Source: Mytilisepta virgata (Eukaryota; Mollusca; Bivalvia; Mytilida; Mytilidae). From it: a DNA stretch of 64,000 nt. Under the pieces are notes generated by a model that saw only the letters and a program-made list of their open reading frames with translations, ran no database searches and was not told the DNA's origin. The stretch lies in assembly GCA_028015205.1 (NCBI GenBank), contig CM051521.1, positions 127,480,614-127,544,613 on the forward strand, in the 5' to 3' direction. The position numbers were made by a program, and so were the translations under genes. Positions 46,783 through 58,815 of this stretch are shown here, one piece after another (within the stretch, counting starts at the first letter, position 1; each line of letters starts with the position of its first letter).

Positions 46783-47200
46783 TTACCCTGACTTTCGACA
46801 AAGAGGATAATTGCTGTCACAAAAGCTTGTTAAACAGGGTTTCATCAGGGATAAGTTGTCATCACTTAGGAAATTTTACGGTCGTCATCACGACTTGATT
46901 GACCGTTACAGTGTTCCAATATCTAAGATGATGTTGGACCTGTTCCCACTGTCGTAACATTCCATGTGCTTCCACCGATTTGTGACTTTCACCAGATCGA
47001 CTGTTTAACTTCACGACAGGTACCGTATACGGAGCAGGAACGGTTTACCATTCCGGAGCACTTTGGTTCACTCTTGGTTTTTATAAGAGTTCGTTTTAAT
47101 CATTGTTTTTCAGTTTTCTGTGTTTATTTGTTGTGCTTGTGGTTGTTCATTTGTCCTCTTTATTTGGAAATGACACTTAGTGCTCTTGATAGATATGCTT
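46783..47200 (+). mobile_element. PLE 3' part (left end of block II)
   Basis: Matches 1,049-1,450: CGACAAAGAGGATAA, AAATTTTACGGTCGTCATCA (encoding KFYGRHH), CAATATCTAAGATGATGTTG and the recurrent tail with TACGGAGCAGGAACGG. Confidence 0.75.
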
Positions 47201-48433
47201 AATTAATAGAAAATATTTATTATTATATAACAAAATAGTTTCTGCATGGACATTGGTGAATATTGTCCCTGGTAGTACATAATATTGGACTCTTGAGATA
47301 ATATTCACCAATATTCTGGTAATAACCATAAATTATTATGTTTAAAAAGAAAAAAGAAAAAATTACATTTTACTGAACTTGATACTCAAATATACTATAT
47401 TTTAAGAATTATTCTGTTATAATGAATGTGTTTAAAGGCGTCCTTATTATGTAATGTATTAAAAAGTATTATAAAGTTTCCATTACCTTTTTTTCTGAAA
47501 AATCGATACACGTGTAATATGTATATTCTTTCCATGAAAGTAAAGAAAAATTTATAATTCTTACCGGGGACATTATTGTTCTTTGTGTGGGGTGTTACTT
47601 CTTGTTGAAAATAACACAGCGAGTTCTAGATATAATTTGTTTGTCTCTTTCAGTGTCCAATATGATAGGATGGAGTCTTATTCTTCCTTTTTCATATTTT
47701 TTTTTAAATTATTTTTAAAATGAGTTTTGTTTGATCATAAAAAATAAGGTCAAATACAGGAATTTATGTCGCAAGAATATTTCTTGGTGAGAAGGTTATA
47801 ATATGTGTCAAATTGTGGAATAACAATCATCAGACACGCTCATGGTCAAAACTTTTAAAAGCCAAAAATCTAAATTTCAAAATATTGTTAGCAATATACC
47901 TAAACAGGTCTAAACAGTTGAGCCAAATTTTAATTTGCCTGGGGTAGTGGAAAGCCTACTTTGACAACATTTCAAAATTTATGAACTGATGCTTTCAACA
48001 AAAGTAACTCAACAATATATGTGCTTTTTTTTCGTACATCATCACTGCTAACACTGTTTTACTGATGCAGTAAACTTATCGTATTCCATTTGTAACCACA
48101 TCGTAGCTATAGATAAATTAAACAAACTTTGCTGTTAATCAATATTTATTGATAATGAGTAGGATTCTTGGTTGCCATTCCTGCAATTAGAATAAATATT
48201 CATTTAGATATTCTCGTTAACTTTTAGATTTTGTCTTAAAGGTATAAAGTTTATATATTGAGCAGTGACATACAATGATTTCCGAGTAAAACGAATCCGA
48301 TATTTATATTTAATGCCGTTTCTTCACACAAAGTTATTACGTAACTATACAGCCATCGCAAACCTCGTTCAATCACAGACTTGAAATGTAGTTACACATT
48401 ATCATAAAGTTTAACAAAATAATTACCGTTTCT

Positions 48434-48595
48434 TTATCCAAACCAATAGCACCAACAAAAGCGAAAAAGACACATTCCTCCGACATGTCCGTTATAGATG
48501 CAGGCATTGGTTGCACTTATTTGGATACTTTGGACAATGCCAGTGGCATGCTGGTACCTTCTTTTGGACTTTTTCTCCCTGGGCCGACGACAATG
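48434..48595 (-). pseudogene. Broken mature-peptide exon, copy E
   Basis: Homologous to the gene A mature exon and still starting after the AAG acceptor with VPACHWHC in frame. One extra G in the CAGG run at 48,501-48,504 shifts the frame just at the Cys-Cys pair and leads to a TAA at 48,492-48,494, so the last cysteines are lost. The block has also lost the signal exon, while the promoter at 52.43 kb persists. Confidence 0.8.
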
Positions 48596-51500
48596 CTTAA
48601 AAAATACAAATATTTGTCAGTATTGAAAATGGCAAGATACACATTTAACATTTATCATGTTTCCTATAATTCTACGAAATTTTACAGAAAGGGCATTAAA
48701 AGAACATAAATCTGAAGATAATAAGGACATTAAGGACAACGTTTATTGATACAAAGATTAAATAATATAATATAAAAACTGAGAGAATAAAACATATATC
48801 GAACAAAATGAAAATAAATCAATCTATTGAAATGTATACTTATATTTATAAGTATAGCAACCATGTTGTTGTCATATAAGTGTAATTTTAGAAAATTAGA
48901 GCAGTATTCGACGTCGATCGTCCTTTATCCGTTTGCCGGTTACATAAAATCACCTGTGCAAGCAAGTATTAGACTTCCAAAATTTTAGTCTTTCGTGAGC
49001 ATGTACTATATTGTAAATGCACGGTATTTTCAGATGTTTTATTTGTGTCCCATATTCAATGTCGAGTTAATATTACTTGCCATCCATATAACAAGAACAA
49101 TGGTTTCTTTTTAGTTTACTAAAGATTTTGGTGTAAGTAAAGATAACTGTATATACTGCAGCCCGAGCTTGATTTCTGCACTTCTCTTCATTCGACACTT
49201 CATTTCAAGTATTATAAACTTGCAATGGTATGAGTGCCAGCATGACGGAGCAAGATGCACCTACCATTCTTGAACACCGGATTTTTTGTGAAAGTTGAAA
49301 TTGCTAGTGGTGTCTTGTCCTAATTTTGTTCACTTTGTCATGTGTTTTTTCATCTTTTAGTTTTGTCCTTGGCGTATTTGCTTGCTGGGTTACATTTTCA
49401 AGAGTTTGCCTAGACTTTTCGGTCTTATTCACTTTTTTCCATTGTCGTATCGTTGCGGTTTTCTTTTGCCATTTTGCAATATTTCTACAGAAAGCTAGAT
49501 AATCTGTAATATATAGAGCACGCCATTTACGACTTAACATACTTAATGCACGAACTAAAGATCGAATATGTTAATGATTAGGCGGGGATATTTTATATGA
49601 GCTCTGGAAACGCATTTCGAAACGACCATTATTAAAGAAGACGTGAGAAAATGGAGGCGCTGAATGAATACTTGGACATGGAAGATATCCAGAAGAATTT
49701 CAACGAAGCTGGAAATAATTATTTAGAGAAATAAAACGGAAGTTTGTGTGTGAAGCCGGAGTCAGAAATGGCGTCCTACGCATTGTTATTGATAATGGGT
49801 AATTAGTTACCTCATCAGGAGGTAAGCAGTATATTATTTCATAGCAATACTCTACGTTATGATTAAGAAATCATTTATATTATTACTGAGGAAAAGGCTA
49901 ATGAACAGGTATCGCAAAAACTCGCATTTCAACATCAATAATTGCACAGTGTTCATGAAAAAAAACATTTTGCTGCTCGTGTCAGAATCGCAATGTCAAT
50001 AACACATTAACGCGTTGATAAGCTGAATCATTGTTTATGATCTCTGTCTATTTGTCGGGCTAATCAAAAGAATATTTTAATGATAATTTTCAGGTTTTTA
50101 TCGCTCTTTTGTAAAAGAAAAATTAAATTCCTTAATCACGGACAAATCTGTCAGGGTTCCTAGTGAGAAGAGAATGTTACCTTTTTGTAAAGTTTTACCT
50201 TATATGGAATTAAATTGTACCCATATGGATAATGAAGACGTAAGTTAATGATTTCGTAAATAAATGGCTGAAAGTTCTTGTCGAAAATCTAAGTTAACGC
50301 AGGATGGTACCAATGTCATTTTGACTGCTGGGAAAAAAAAACATTTTTTATTTGTATTGTATGTCTGATGTTCATTATCGACATGTGTATATATAAACTG
50401 TTTAATCAGGATGGACAAGATTCTCTTTCGGTACGATAAATTTGTCATTGGATTGAAGATCAGAGTGGTTTAGTAAGGAAATTTATTAAAACGTGTTTTG
50501 ACCAACAATGTCTAAAACAGAAGTTAATTAGCAAAAAAGCATGAACAGAATGAATGAAAATGTAATGTCATTTCAATGCTGCTTTTTAACTAAACAAAAA
50601 AATAGTTTTTTTTATCATATTTAATTTCAAGATCCTATATGTTTGTGTCAAAGGTTTAATTTAAAATGTACTTGAAAGGTAGATCAGTGTTGTTCTGTAG
50701 TGTTGGACATATCTTCCTTCTCATTGGTTGGCTTTGTTGTGCATTAACAGGAATCAGAGCGTATGTTGCTGCACTGGATTAACCTCCCCCTTTCCCATAC
50801 ACTTCTTTGGATTTTAAATTTAGGTTCTTGCTACAGTCCAACAACACTAAATTCGCTGTGTTTAATGCATGACTTGTGTTTTAACATGTTTAGACCACAC
50901 AAAAATCAAAGGAAAAAAGTAACATTCATGTTACAAGTTTATGTTAATGGGAGGTGCTCTCTTCTTTAGCTTTTCATCGTTTTAAGTGCTATTTGATCAA
51001 ATCTTATCTTCATTATTATATGTTCTGGGCATCCTCCATGAACGTTAATGATGTCAGAACAGGCCATTCTATGATTTTTTGTACAGCGGTACGATGCGGG
51101 ATAGGATGAAAGTCATTACCATGGAGCTCATATTTAAAGGAGGACAATATAAAAGGGCAACAGGAATCGCGCATTGCAGCTAGCCTCTATCTTTCTCAAT
51201 TGTTAAAAAGAACAAAATAATATTAAGAATTGTGAGCAATGTGAAAAAGAGATATCGTTTCTTGTATAAATAAACGTATAGATAATACATAGTACCTTGA
51301 AGTCTGTTGTGTCCCCGTTGACAGGGGAACATATATGTGGCAAGAAAACAGATAACAAAATAACAATACATCGCAACAGAGTGAACATAGCAGCCTCTAT
51401 CGTAATCGATCGTTTTAATATTTTAATATCATGTTCCAAATCAATTTCAGATTGGTCGAATTTTGAAATCGTTTCTTTGCATTTTGCTTCATAGTACAAA

Positions 51501-52433
51501 ATGTACATTTTCCACGTAAGTACCAGGAGATTACAATATATACTGGATGTTAACAGCAAAGAAATGATATGCATTTTAATTCACAAATAAGGTGAAATAT
51601 CGAGAAAGGTGAGAAATGACACACAAACAAATGACCTTCCACACGAAACAGCAACAAAAATCCCACAGAACACAAACATAATCAAGAAAGATTTAAAATT
51701 ACCTATTGTAAGATAAAAATGAAAATATGTTATATCAGCAACTATCTTACGTTTATCTCTAAAATACCATTAAGTAGTAAATTTTCATGCATTAAATGCG
51801 AATTTTAATAAAACTTTCTTTCCCGCGATGTTAGAGATCAAGAAAATATGTATCTGATTTATTGCATGCAATTCTAATTTATAATTATTGTTCTGCCATG
51901 TTATTTATGTAGTTTTTCTTCTTTAACCAATTAAACAATTTTCTCAAAACATTATTTCTATAAATTTAAAATTCCAATTTTTGACCATACAAAATGAAAA
52001 TAGGTCACACAAATTCGTCATCTTTACAAAGCACCTGATATTGCTTAAACCAGAATGTTTTTGAAAAGAAAAATGGTTAAATAAGTGATCTATATCAGGT
52101 TGTCTTGATAGCAGTTTTAAAAACGTATTTATTTGTATAGCGGTACACCTTGATAACTTAACAAAAATAACATTATGAAAATACATATTCTAAAATACTG
52201 ATTTGTACATATTTTGGACAGCATATGCATATTTCCCAACGTCCCTAGCCAATTCCAAAAAGGCCGTTTTATGTTAGAGCAATTTTTGATTAGACTGATA
52301 CATGACGTATTGTCAGTAATAACAATAAAATATAACTTATATCAGTAGCCTCGAATTAGATGCCATTACTGAAAAAAAATATTTTGTTCTTATAATTAGT
52401 AAACCTATATAAACAGAAACATAAAGTACTTAC

Positions 52434-52499
52434 ATTCACCGGGTAGTTTCTAAACCTGAAGCTCTCGACTTTACAGTTTTCAATACGCATATATTTATA
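52434..52499 (-). promoter_or_regulatory. Orphan TATA promoter and untranslated exon of copy E
   Basis: TATAAATA at 52,499-52,492 and GTAAGT donor after 52,434, matching the promoters of genes A and D. The signal exon it should splice to is missing, so any transcript would not encode the secreted peptide. Confidence 0.55.
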
Positions 52500-52989
52500 C
52501 AGAAGTAAATCCTGGAATGAAAATAACACGGATTCATGATGACTAAACGAAAATGATATACTTAATTTTCTTCAGACTATCACAAGACTTACTACGTTTT
52601 AAACTTTTATGCGGATAAACATACTTTTTTGAAGACATTTTCCTTAAAAACAAGACCCTTTTCGAGCAAATCGATACATATGCAGGATATCAAACATGTT
52701 TTTTGTAAGGAAAACATTATAAACCACATAATGCTTTGGTTTTCATTGAACATAAATGAATGCATCTTATTTTTATTTCAATGAAGTTATACGTGTATTT
52801 TGTAATGAGCAACCAATTGATTTATTTGTTGTGTCTTGTATTTATTTGGTTTTTCTGTGTCTATATTATCCCATGCGTAAGATATAGAATGAATTACTAA
52901 AATTTGGGAAATTGTAATTGTTTTAAATAAAGGAATATATTTCCAAAAAATACCAAAGTATGACAAATATAAAAGACAAGACAAATTCT

Positions 52990-53337
52990 AAGGAGTATCT
53001 CTTTCAGGCAAAGATCGATCTAGGAAACTAAGGAGTATCTCTCTCATGCAAAGATCGATCTAGGAAACTAAGGAGTATCTATCTGGGGCAAAGATTTAGG
53101 AAACTAAGGAGTATCTCTGGCAGGCAAAGATCTAGGGAATTAAGGCTTAGCTCTATCGGTCAAAAATCTAGGAAACTAAGGAATATCCCTCTGGGGCAAA
53201 GCTCTAGGAAACTGAGGAGTATCTCTCTCAGGAAAAGACCTAGGAAACTAAGGCTTATCTCTTTCGGGCAAAAATCTAGAAAATTAAGGAATATCCCTCT
53301 CGGACAAAGATCTATGAAACTAAGGAGGATATTTCTC
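52990..53337. repeat. About 39-bp satellite array, block II copy, truncated
   Basis: About nine units homologous to 8,131-8,450. The array stops after GGAGGATATTTCTC, where the Polinton begins; further units present in block I are not seen. Confidence 0.8.
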
Positions 53338-53747
53338 AGTAGTATAGTACTTGAGCGAGTCCAGCGCACCCCCCCCCCCAAAAAAAAATTTTTTTTAGAA
53401 CCCCCGGAAAAAAAATTTTTCCCCCCTTCAAAGAACCCCCTCGAAAGATGCAAAAAATGAAAAAATATTAAAACCACCCCCCCAAAAAAATTTTCCCCCA
53501 GTACACACTCCTAAAATAAAAATATTATCTATCCCTCCGAAGTTAATTTTGACTCTTTAAAAATGAAACAACCTACAGCTCCTGATTTATATCCAAAATT
53601 ATTGCTCAACGGACATGCATGTCCGCCGAACAAAGGTAACTTTTCTTATGGTTGTACGAGATTTGCTCTGTGTTGACTAGTAACCGAGTTAACAACCAAC
53701 ACATACTAGTTGTTTTGGTAATAAATTAACCATAAGTAAAGAAAGAT
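53338..53747. repeat. Putative Polinton left terminal region
   Basis: Non-coding. It contains homopolymer runs (C10, A9, T8 near 53,370-53,396) and an inverted pair CTTATGGTT (53,645-53,653) / AACCATAAG (53,728-53,736) just beyond the integrase stop codon. Identity as a terminal inverted repeat cannot be shown because the other end is outside the window. Confidence 0.5.
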
Positions 53748-54566
53748 TTAAAACGCAGTAATCTGTAATTCTTGTTCATAAAAGTTACCTTTAATTTCTT
53801 CATCTTTTAAATCAGTTATTTTATAAGTAACAGGATTTGTATTTAATACTTCGTTAATTACAAATATTTCTTTTCTCCAACGAGTAGTATAACCCTTTTC
53901 AAATTTACCTTTCTTTTTTGTTATTCTTACTCTATCTCCAACTTTGAATTTAGGTTTTTTAATTTTCTTTTCTTTTTCTGGATATAAATTTTTATACACT
54001 GTCAATTTATTTTCTAATTTACTTGCTTCAACAGGTGTCATTTTAATTGAAGAATGTACCGTATTATTATAATTTTTAACCAATTTATCTAATATATCAT
54101 AATATTTAAAAGTTTCATTAGCAGTAAAATATTTAAACATATGTTTTTTCATTGTTCCTATCCAACGTTCCACTACACTAGATTTTTCATCATTCTCATT
54201 TGAATATAACTTTATTTTATTATCTTTTAACAATTCTTTTACTTGTCGATTATAAAATTCAGATCCTTTATCTGACCAAATATACATTGGTTTTCTTTTT
54301 TTAAATAATGTTTTAAATACTTCACTTACTGTTACTCCTGTTTTATTTTTCAATGGAATTAACCAACCATATTTACTAAAAATATCTATAACTGCTAATA
54401 AATATTTATAGTGTTTATTTTGTTTTGAATATTGTTGCATATCTATCAAATCAACTGCCTATGTTTGATCTATTGAATTAACATAAACACGTCTTTTAGG
54501 AAAAGATTTTATAACTCTACGATGTAATTCATCTGCTAATTTATTTGTTAGATTTGGACTAACCAT
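53748..54566 (-). pseudogene. Polinton integrase (rve/retroviral type), one in-frame stop
   Basis: Integrases of this family join element ends to host DNA using a D,D-35-E triad. From the ATG at 54,566 the frame would be 272 residues. Catalytic residues are visible: Asp39 in VDLIDM, Asp99 in WSDKGSEF, Glu133 in SVVERWIG. The C-terminal part has a basic, SH3/chromo-like segment (PKFKVGDRVRITKKKGKF, then RWRKEIFVI). A TAG at 54,461-54,459 (codon 36) interrupts the frame three codons before the first catalytic Asp. The intact stretch after it is 53,748-54,449. It lies back to back with the zinc-finger ORF, with only about 15-30 bases between start codons. Confidence 0.88.
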
Positions 54567-54581
54567 TTTTAAGTAAATAAA

Positions 54582-54824
54582 ATGTTTTTTTTTAAAATGG
54601 TTGAAGGAAAAGTTTGTACAAAATGTAATGAATACAAGTTACTAAGTGAATATTACAAGGCAAAGGATAAAGCGATGGGAGTTAAATGTGCATGTAAACA
54701 ATGTAATAAACCATTACAAATATTACATTATCAAAATAATAAAGAAAAATATAAACAATCTTATAAAGAATTTATACTTAGAAATCCTAATTATAAACAT
54801 GAATATTACTTAGAAAAAAAATAA
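54582..54824 (+). CDS. Small zinc-ribbon/zinc-finger protein
   Basis: 75-80 residues; the start may be 54,582 or the internal ATG at 54,597, which follows a poly-T stretch. Two Cys pairs (VCTKCNEY and CACKQCNK, C-x2-C...C-x2-C) form a treble-clef-like zinc site, followed by a Lys/Tyr-rich helix ending EYYLEKK. Such short proteins are frequent in large DNA viruses and Polintons, but the function is not established. It is followed by the polymerase 34 bases downstream on the same strand. Confidence 0.65.
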   Translation: MFFFKMVEGKVCTKCNEYKLLSEYYKAKDKAMGVKCACKQCNKPLQILHYQNNKEKYKQSYKEFILRNPNYKHEYYLEKK

Positions 54825-54858
54825 AATATATACTTAATTCAAATTATGTCTATTAAAA

Positions 54859-57800
54859 ATGAGACCCAAAAAATCCAAAGTTACCAAATCATTTAAAGAT
54901 CTTATTACTGAAACTATTATTGATGATATAAAAGAAACTAATATAAATAAATATATAAACTTATTAAAAAATAAAATAGTTATTAATCAATTTCCTTTAA
55001 AAATAAAAATAATAATAACAAGTGAATTTTCAAAGCCTATGTCATTTGATATAATAGAAAGTCATTACTCTCATCCTGTTGAAGTTATCCTAACACAAAA
55101 TAATATATCTACATTCTATGATAGTTTAATAGATAAATTTGAAGCTTGGATAGATAAATTTCAAGAAAGAGAATCTGGTTTTGTTTTCAGAAATATTAAA
55201 AATGTACAAGTAAAACAATTTAAATATGATTATCAGAAAGCTTCATCTTATATTCCCCTTCAATTTAAATCCAGTAATATTATTAATGTTCAAAATAAAA
55301 ATGATAATAAGTGTTTTCTTTGGGCCCTATTATCAAAGTTATACCCCGCCAATAAAGACAAACAAAGAGTAACTAAATATAAAGCATATGAAAATAAAAT
55401 TAACATGAAAGGAATTGAATATCCCGTATCAATAAAAGATATCCCAAAAGTAGAAAAACAAAATAATCTAAGTATAAATGTATTTGTGTTAGAAAACCAA
55501 ACAAATAAAGAATCTTTATATCCAGTTTATGTTTCAAACGTAGAAAGTGAAAATGTAGTTGATCTCTTATATATTGAAAGTAATGAAAATACTCATTACT
55601 GTTGTATAAAAGATTTAGATAGTTTTAAGTGTGATAAGAATAATCATAAATCATTTACATGTAGAAATTGTTTGCAAGGATTTCAAAGAAAAGAAACACT
55701 AATAAAACATAAAGAAATATGTTATGATAACGAACATTGTAAAGCCATAATGCTAAAACCAGGAAAAAATATTCTTAAATTTAAAAATTATCATTTTAAA
55801 AATAGATTACCATTTGTTATCTATTCTGATTTTGAATCAAATAATATTCCTATAAAGACATCTCAACCAAATCCTAATGAATCTTATATAAACCCAATAC
55901 GTAAACAAGAAATAAATAGTTATGGTATCTATGTTCATTCAGATTATCCAGAAATATATAAACCACAATACTTTTCTTATGTTGGTGGTGATGCAATAGA
56001 AAAATATGTGGAAAAATTAATGAAGATATTCAAAGAAATAAATTATAAGATCTACCTTAATGAACAAAAAAAACCAATATTAAATAAGTATGAAGAAGAT
56101 GAATTTCAAGAAGCAACTGAATGTTATATTTGTGGAAAAAGATTTGAAGAAAGTGAAAAATATAATAAAGTAAGAGAACATAATCATCTTTCAGGTAAAT
56201 ATACAGGAGCAGCGTGTCAATCGTGTAATACAAAAGAAGGTAAAGCAACAAAATTAATACCCGTGTTTTTTCATAATGGATCAAATTATGATTTCCACTT
56301 TTTAATTGAAGAATTGATGAAATATGAAGATGAATATAATAAAGTAAAACTTCTTTCTAAAAACTCAGAAAATTATATTTCTGTAGATTATGGATCAAAT
56401 TATAAAAAATTAAGATTCCTAGATTCATATAGATTTATGTTAAAAAGCTTATCAGATATTGCTAAATCAATGGATGAGTTTCCTATTTTAGAAAAAGAGT
56501 TTGATGGAAATATTTCTCTACTAAAACAAAAAGGATTCTATCCATATGAATACGTATATTCTATAAAAAAATTAAAAAATGAGAAATTGCCAGATATTAA
56601 AGAATTTTATTCAACATTAACCCAAAAAACAATTACAGAAAAAGAGTATAAACATGCACATAGAGTCTGGGAACATTATAATTGTAAAAATTTATTAGAC
56701 TATCATAATTTATATCTTAAAACAGATGTTCTTATCTTAGCCGATGCGTTTGAAAAATTTAGAAAATTCTTTATAAAATATCATGAAATAGACCCCTGTT
56801 ATTGTTATTCTTCTCCCGGTTTAACATGGCAATGTGGATTAAAATATACAGAAATAGAATTAGAATTATTAACTGATGTTGATATGTTACAAATGTTTGA
56901 GAAAGGTATTAGAGGTGGTTTTTCTGGTGTTCTAGGCCCAAGACATGTAAAAGCATTTCATAAATATACTCCTAACTATCATGATAATGGAAATAGAATA
57001 TTAGATAAAAATGAAATGAAAGAATGCTTAGAAATATTAAAGAATGGAGGAAACTTAAATGATTTCTTATTAAAAAAATGTTTATTATATCTTGATGCAA
57101 ATAATTTATATGGATGGGCAATGTCACAAAAATTACCAACTAAAGATTTTAAATGGGAACAGGATCCTAATTATTATAAAAATATTCCAAAAGGAAGAGG
57201 ATGTTTAATTGAATATGACTTAAAGTGTACAGATGAATGTAAAAAGAAAACATATAAATATCCTTTAGCACCGGAAAAGATGAAAATAAATAAAGAAGAA
57301 TTATCTGATTATCAATTAAATTTATTAGGAGATAAACCATTAGGTAAAGAAGAAAAACTATTCTTAACACTAAATAATAAAAAGAAATATATTATTCATC
57401 ATAGTATTCTAAATGAATATATTAAACTTGGTTTGAAAGTGACAAAAGTATATAGAACTATTTCTTTTAAAGAATCAAATTGGTTAGCAAAGTATATTAA
57501 TTTTAATACTAAACAAAGAACTAAAGCAAAATCTGCTTTTGAAAAAGATCTTTGGAAACTGATGAACAACAGTTTTTATGGAAAGACATTAGAAAATATC
57601 AGAGGAAGAAATAATATTATATTATCTATTAATAGGGAAGAAGTAAAAAAATATATAAACAAACCAAATTTTAAAGACTCAATAATATTTAATGATAACT
57701 TTGTTGCAATTGAAAATAATGTTACTTCTGTTAAATTTAATAAACCTATTTATTTAGGACAGGCTATATTAGATTACTCGAAACAATTAATGTATAACTT

Positions 57801-58348
57801 TTATTATAATGTTGTTAATAAATTATGGGAAAAGAATGAATTAGTTGCTTCAGATACGGATAGTATATTCTTAAGTATTAAAACTAAAGATATTTATGAA
57901 GATATGAAAGAAATAATAGATGAATTAGATACATCAGATTATCCTAAAGATCACCCTTTATATTCAGAAAAAAATAAAAAAAGTAATTGGCAAATTTAAA
58001 GATGAACTTAATGGGAAAATTATGAATGAAATAGTTTTTTTAAGAAGTAAAGCATATTCTTTCACGTTAACAGATTTAAGTAATCAAAAAGTAGAAGAAG
58101 AAAAAAAATAAAAAGGAATTGGAAAAACTATAATAAAGAAAGATATTAAATTTGATGATTATAAAGATTGTCTATTTAATAATAAAACTAAAATGAATAA
58201 AATGTATTCATTAAACTCTAATAAACATAAAATGTATGTTAATGAAATAAATAAAATAAGTATGTCTCCATTTGATGATAAGAGATATATCTTAGCTAAT
58301 GGAATAGATACTCAACCTTATGGTTTTGAATCTTTTTATTTTATTTAA
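54859..58348 (+). pseudogene. Protein-primed family-B DNA polymerase of the Polinton, C-terminus frame-broken
   Basis: This enzyme replicates the element. The open part (54,859-57,999) is 1,046 residues. Domains seen: a C2H2/CCHC-like finger at about residues 255-285 (FTCRNCLQGF, then H and C); Exo I with YSDFES at about 321; a zinc motif with CYICGK, REHNHLSGKYTGAAC and QSCN at about 422-455; Exo II HNGSNYDFHFL at about 472; Pol motif A LDANNLYGWAMS at about 749; motif B LMNNSFYGKT at about 900; and motif C SDTDSIF at about 998. A frame break lies in the A-rich run at 57,968-57,982. Homologous sequence continues in the next frame to 58,348, itself interrupted by TAA at 58,109-58,111. All catalytic motifs precede the break. 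Confidence 0.92.
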
Positions 58349-58372
58349 TTTAAAAACTTTAATCAGTGCAAA

Positions 58373-58792
58373 CTATCTTAATTTCCAAGCAACAAAACCA
58401 GTTAATGCCATACCACCAACAACAAATGCAATCTCTCTATTTTTTTGGTTTTCTGATGGAGTATAAAAATCACCTAATGTAGGCTTAGGTGATAATGTAT
58501 CTAATTGTTTACCCGTAATAAAATAATATTGTTTCATTGCCTGGTCAACATTATCAAAAGTCTGAACTGCATGATGTTCTTTTTGTAATTGTTCATTAAT
58601 AAAATCTAATCTTTGTGTTCTTTCTTTATTCCATTCTGCTTGTGCTTTTTCTAATTTTTCTATAGCTTTATCATGTCTTATTTTTTCTTCATTTGCGTTA
58701 CTACCCATATGTGAAAATAAATAATTACTTCCTGAAAATGCAAAGGCGTTTGTTATTGCCCCACCAAGCATCATTGATAAAGCACTTGCCAT
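58373..58792 (-). CDS. Small virion-type membrane protein (139 residues)
   Basis: A hydrophobic, Gly/Ala-rich N-terminus (MASALSMMLGGAITNAFAFS) is followed by a charged helical middle (about residues 35-75, Lys/Glu-rich, coiled-coil-like) and a C-terminal membrane segment (AFVVGGMALTGFVAW) ending in KLR. It is the last gene of the leftward cluster and ends 24 bases from the polymerase end, so the two are convergent. The layout resembles the membrane-active core proteins proposed for adintoviruses; that role is inference. Confidence 0.6.
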   Translation of the reverse strand: MASALSMMLGGAITNAFAFSGSNYLFSHMGSNANEEKIRHDKAIEKLEKAQAEWNKERTQRLDFINEQLQKEHHAVQTFDNVDQAMKQYYFITGKQLDTLSPKPTLGDFYTPSENQKNREIAFVVGGMALTGFVAWKLR

Positions 58793-58815
58793 TTTATAAA
58801 GAATTTAAAAAATAA

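Larger units (their letters stand above)
46783..53337. repeat. Segmental duplication block II
   Basis: Second copy of block I in the same orientation; it carries the pseudogene copy E and ends in the about 39-bp satellite, into which the Polinton is inserted. Relative to block I it has lost the signal-exon region (between 51,869 and 51,870, where block I has about 6,285-7,005) and part of 1,580-2,000. It has gained 49,560-50,080, an unrecognised 0.5-kb stretch. No other gene was recognised in it. Confidence 0.85.

Noticed and set aside
53748..54566. Retroviral or LTR-retrotransposon integrase
   Set aside because: No LTRs, gag or RT are linked; the neighbours are a protein-primed DNA polymerase, packaging ATPase and capsid genes, which fits a Polinton.
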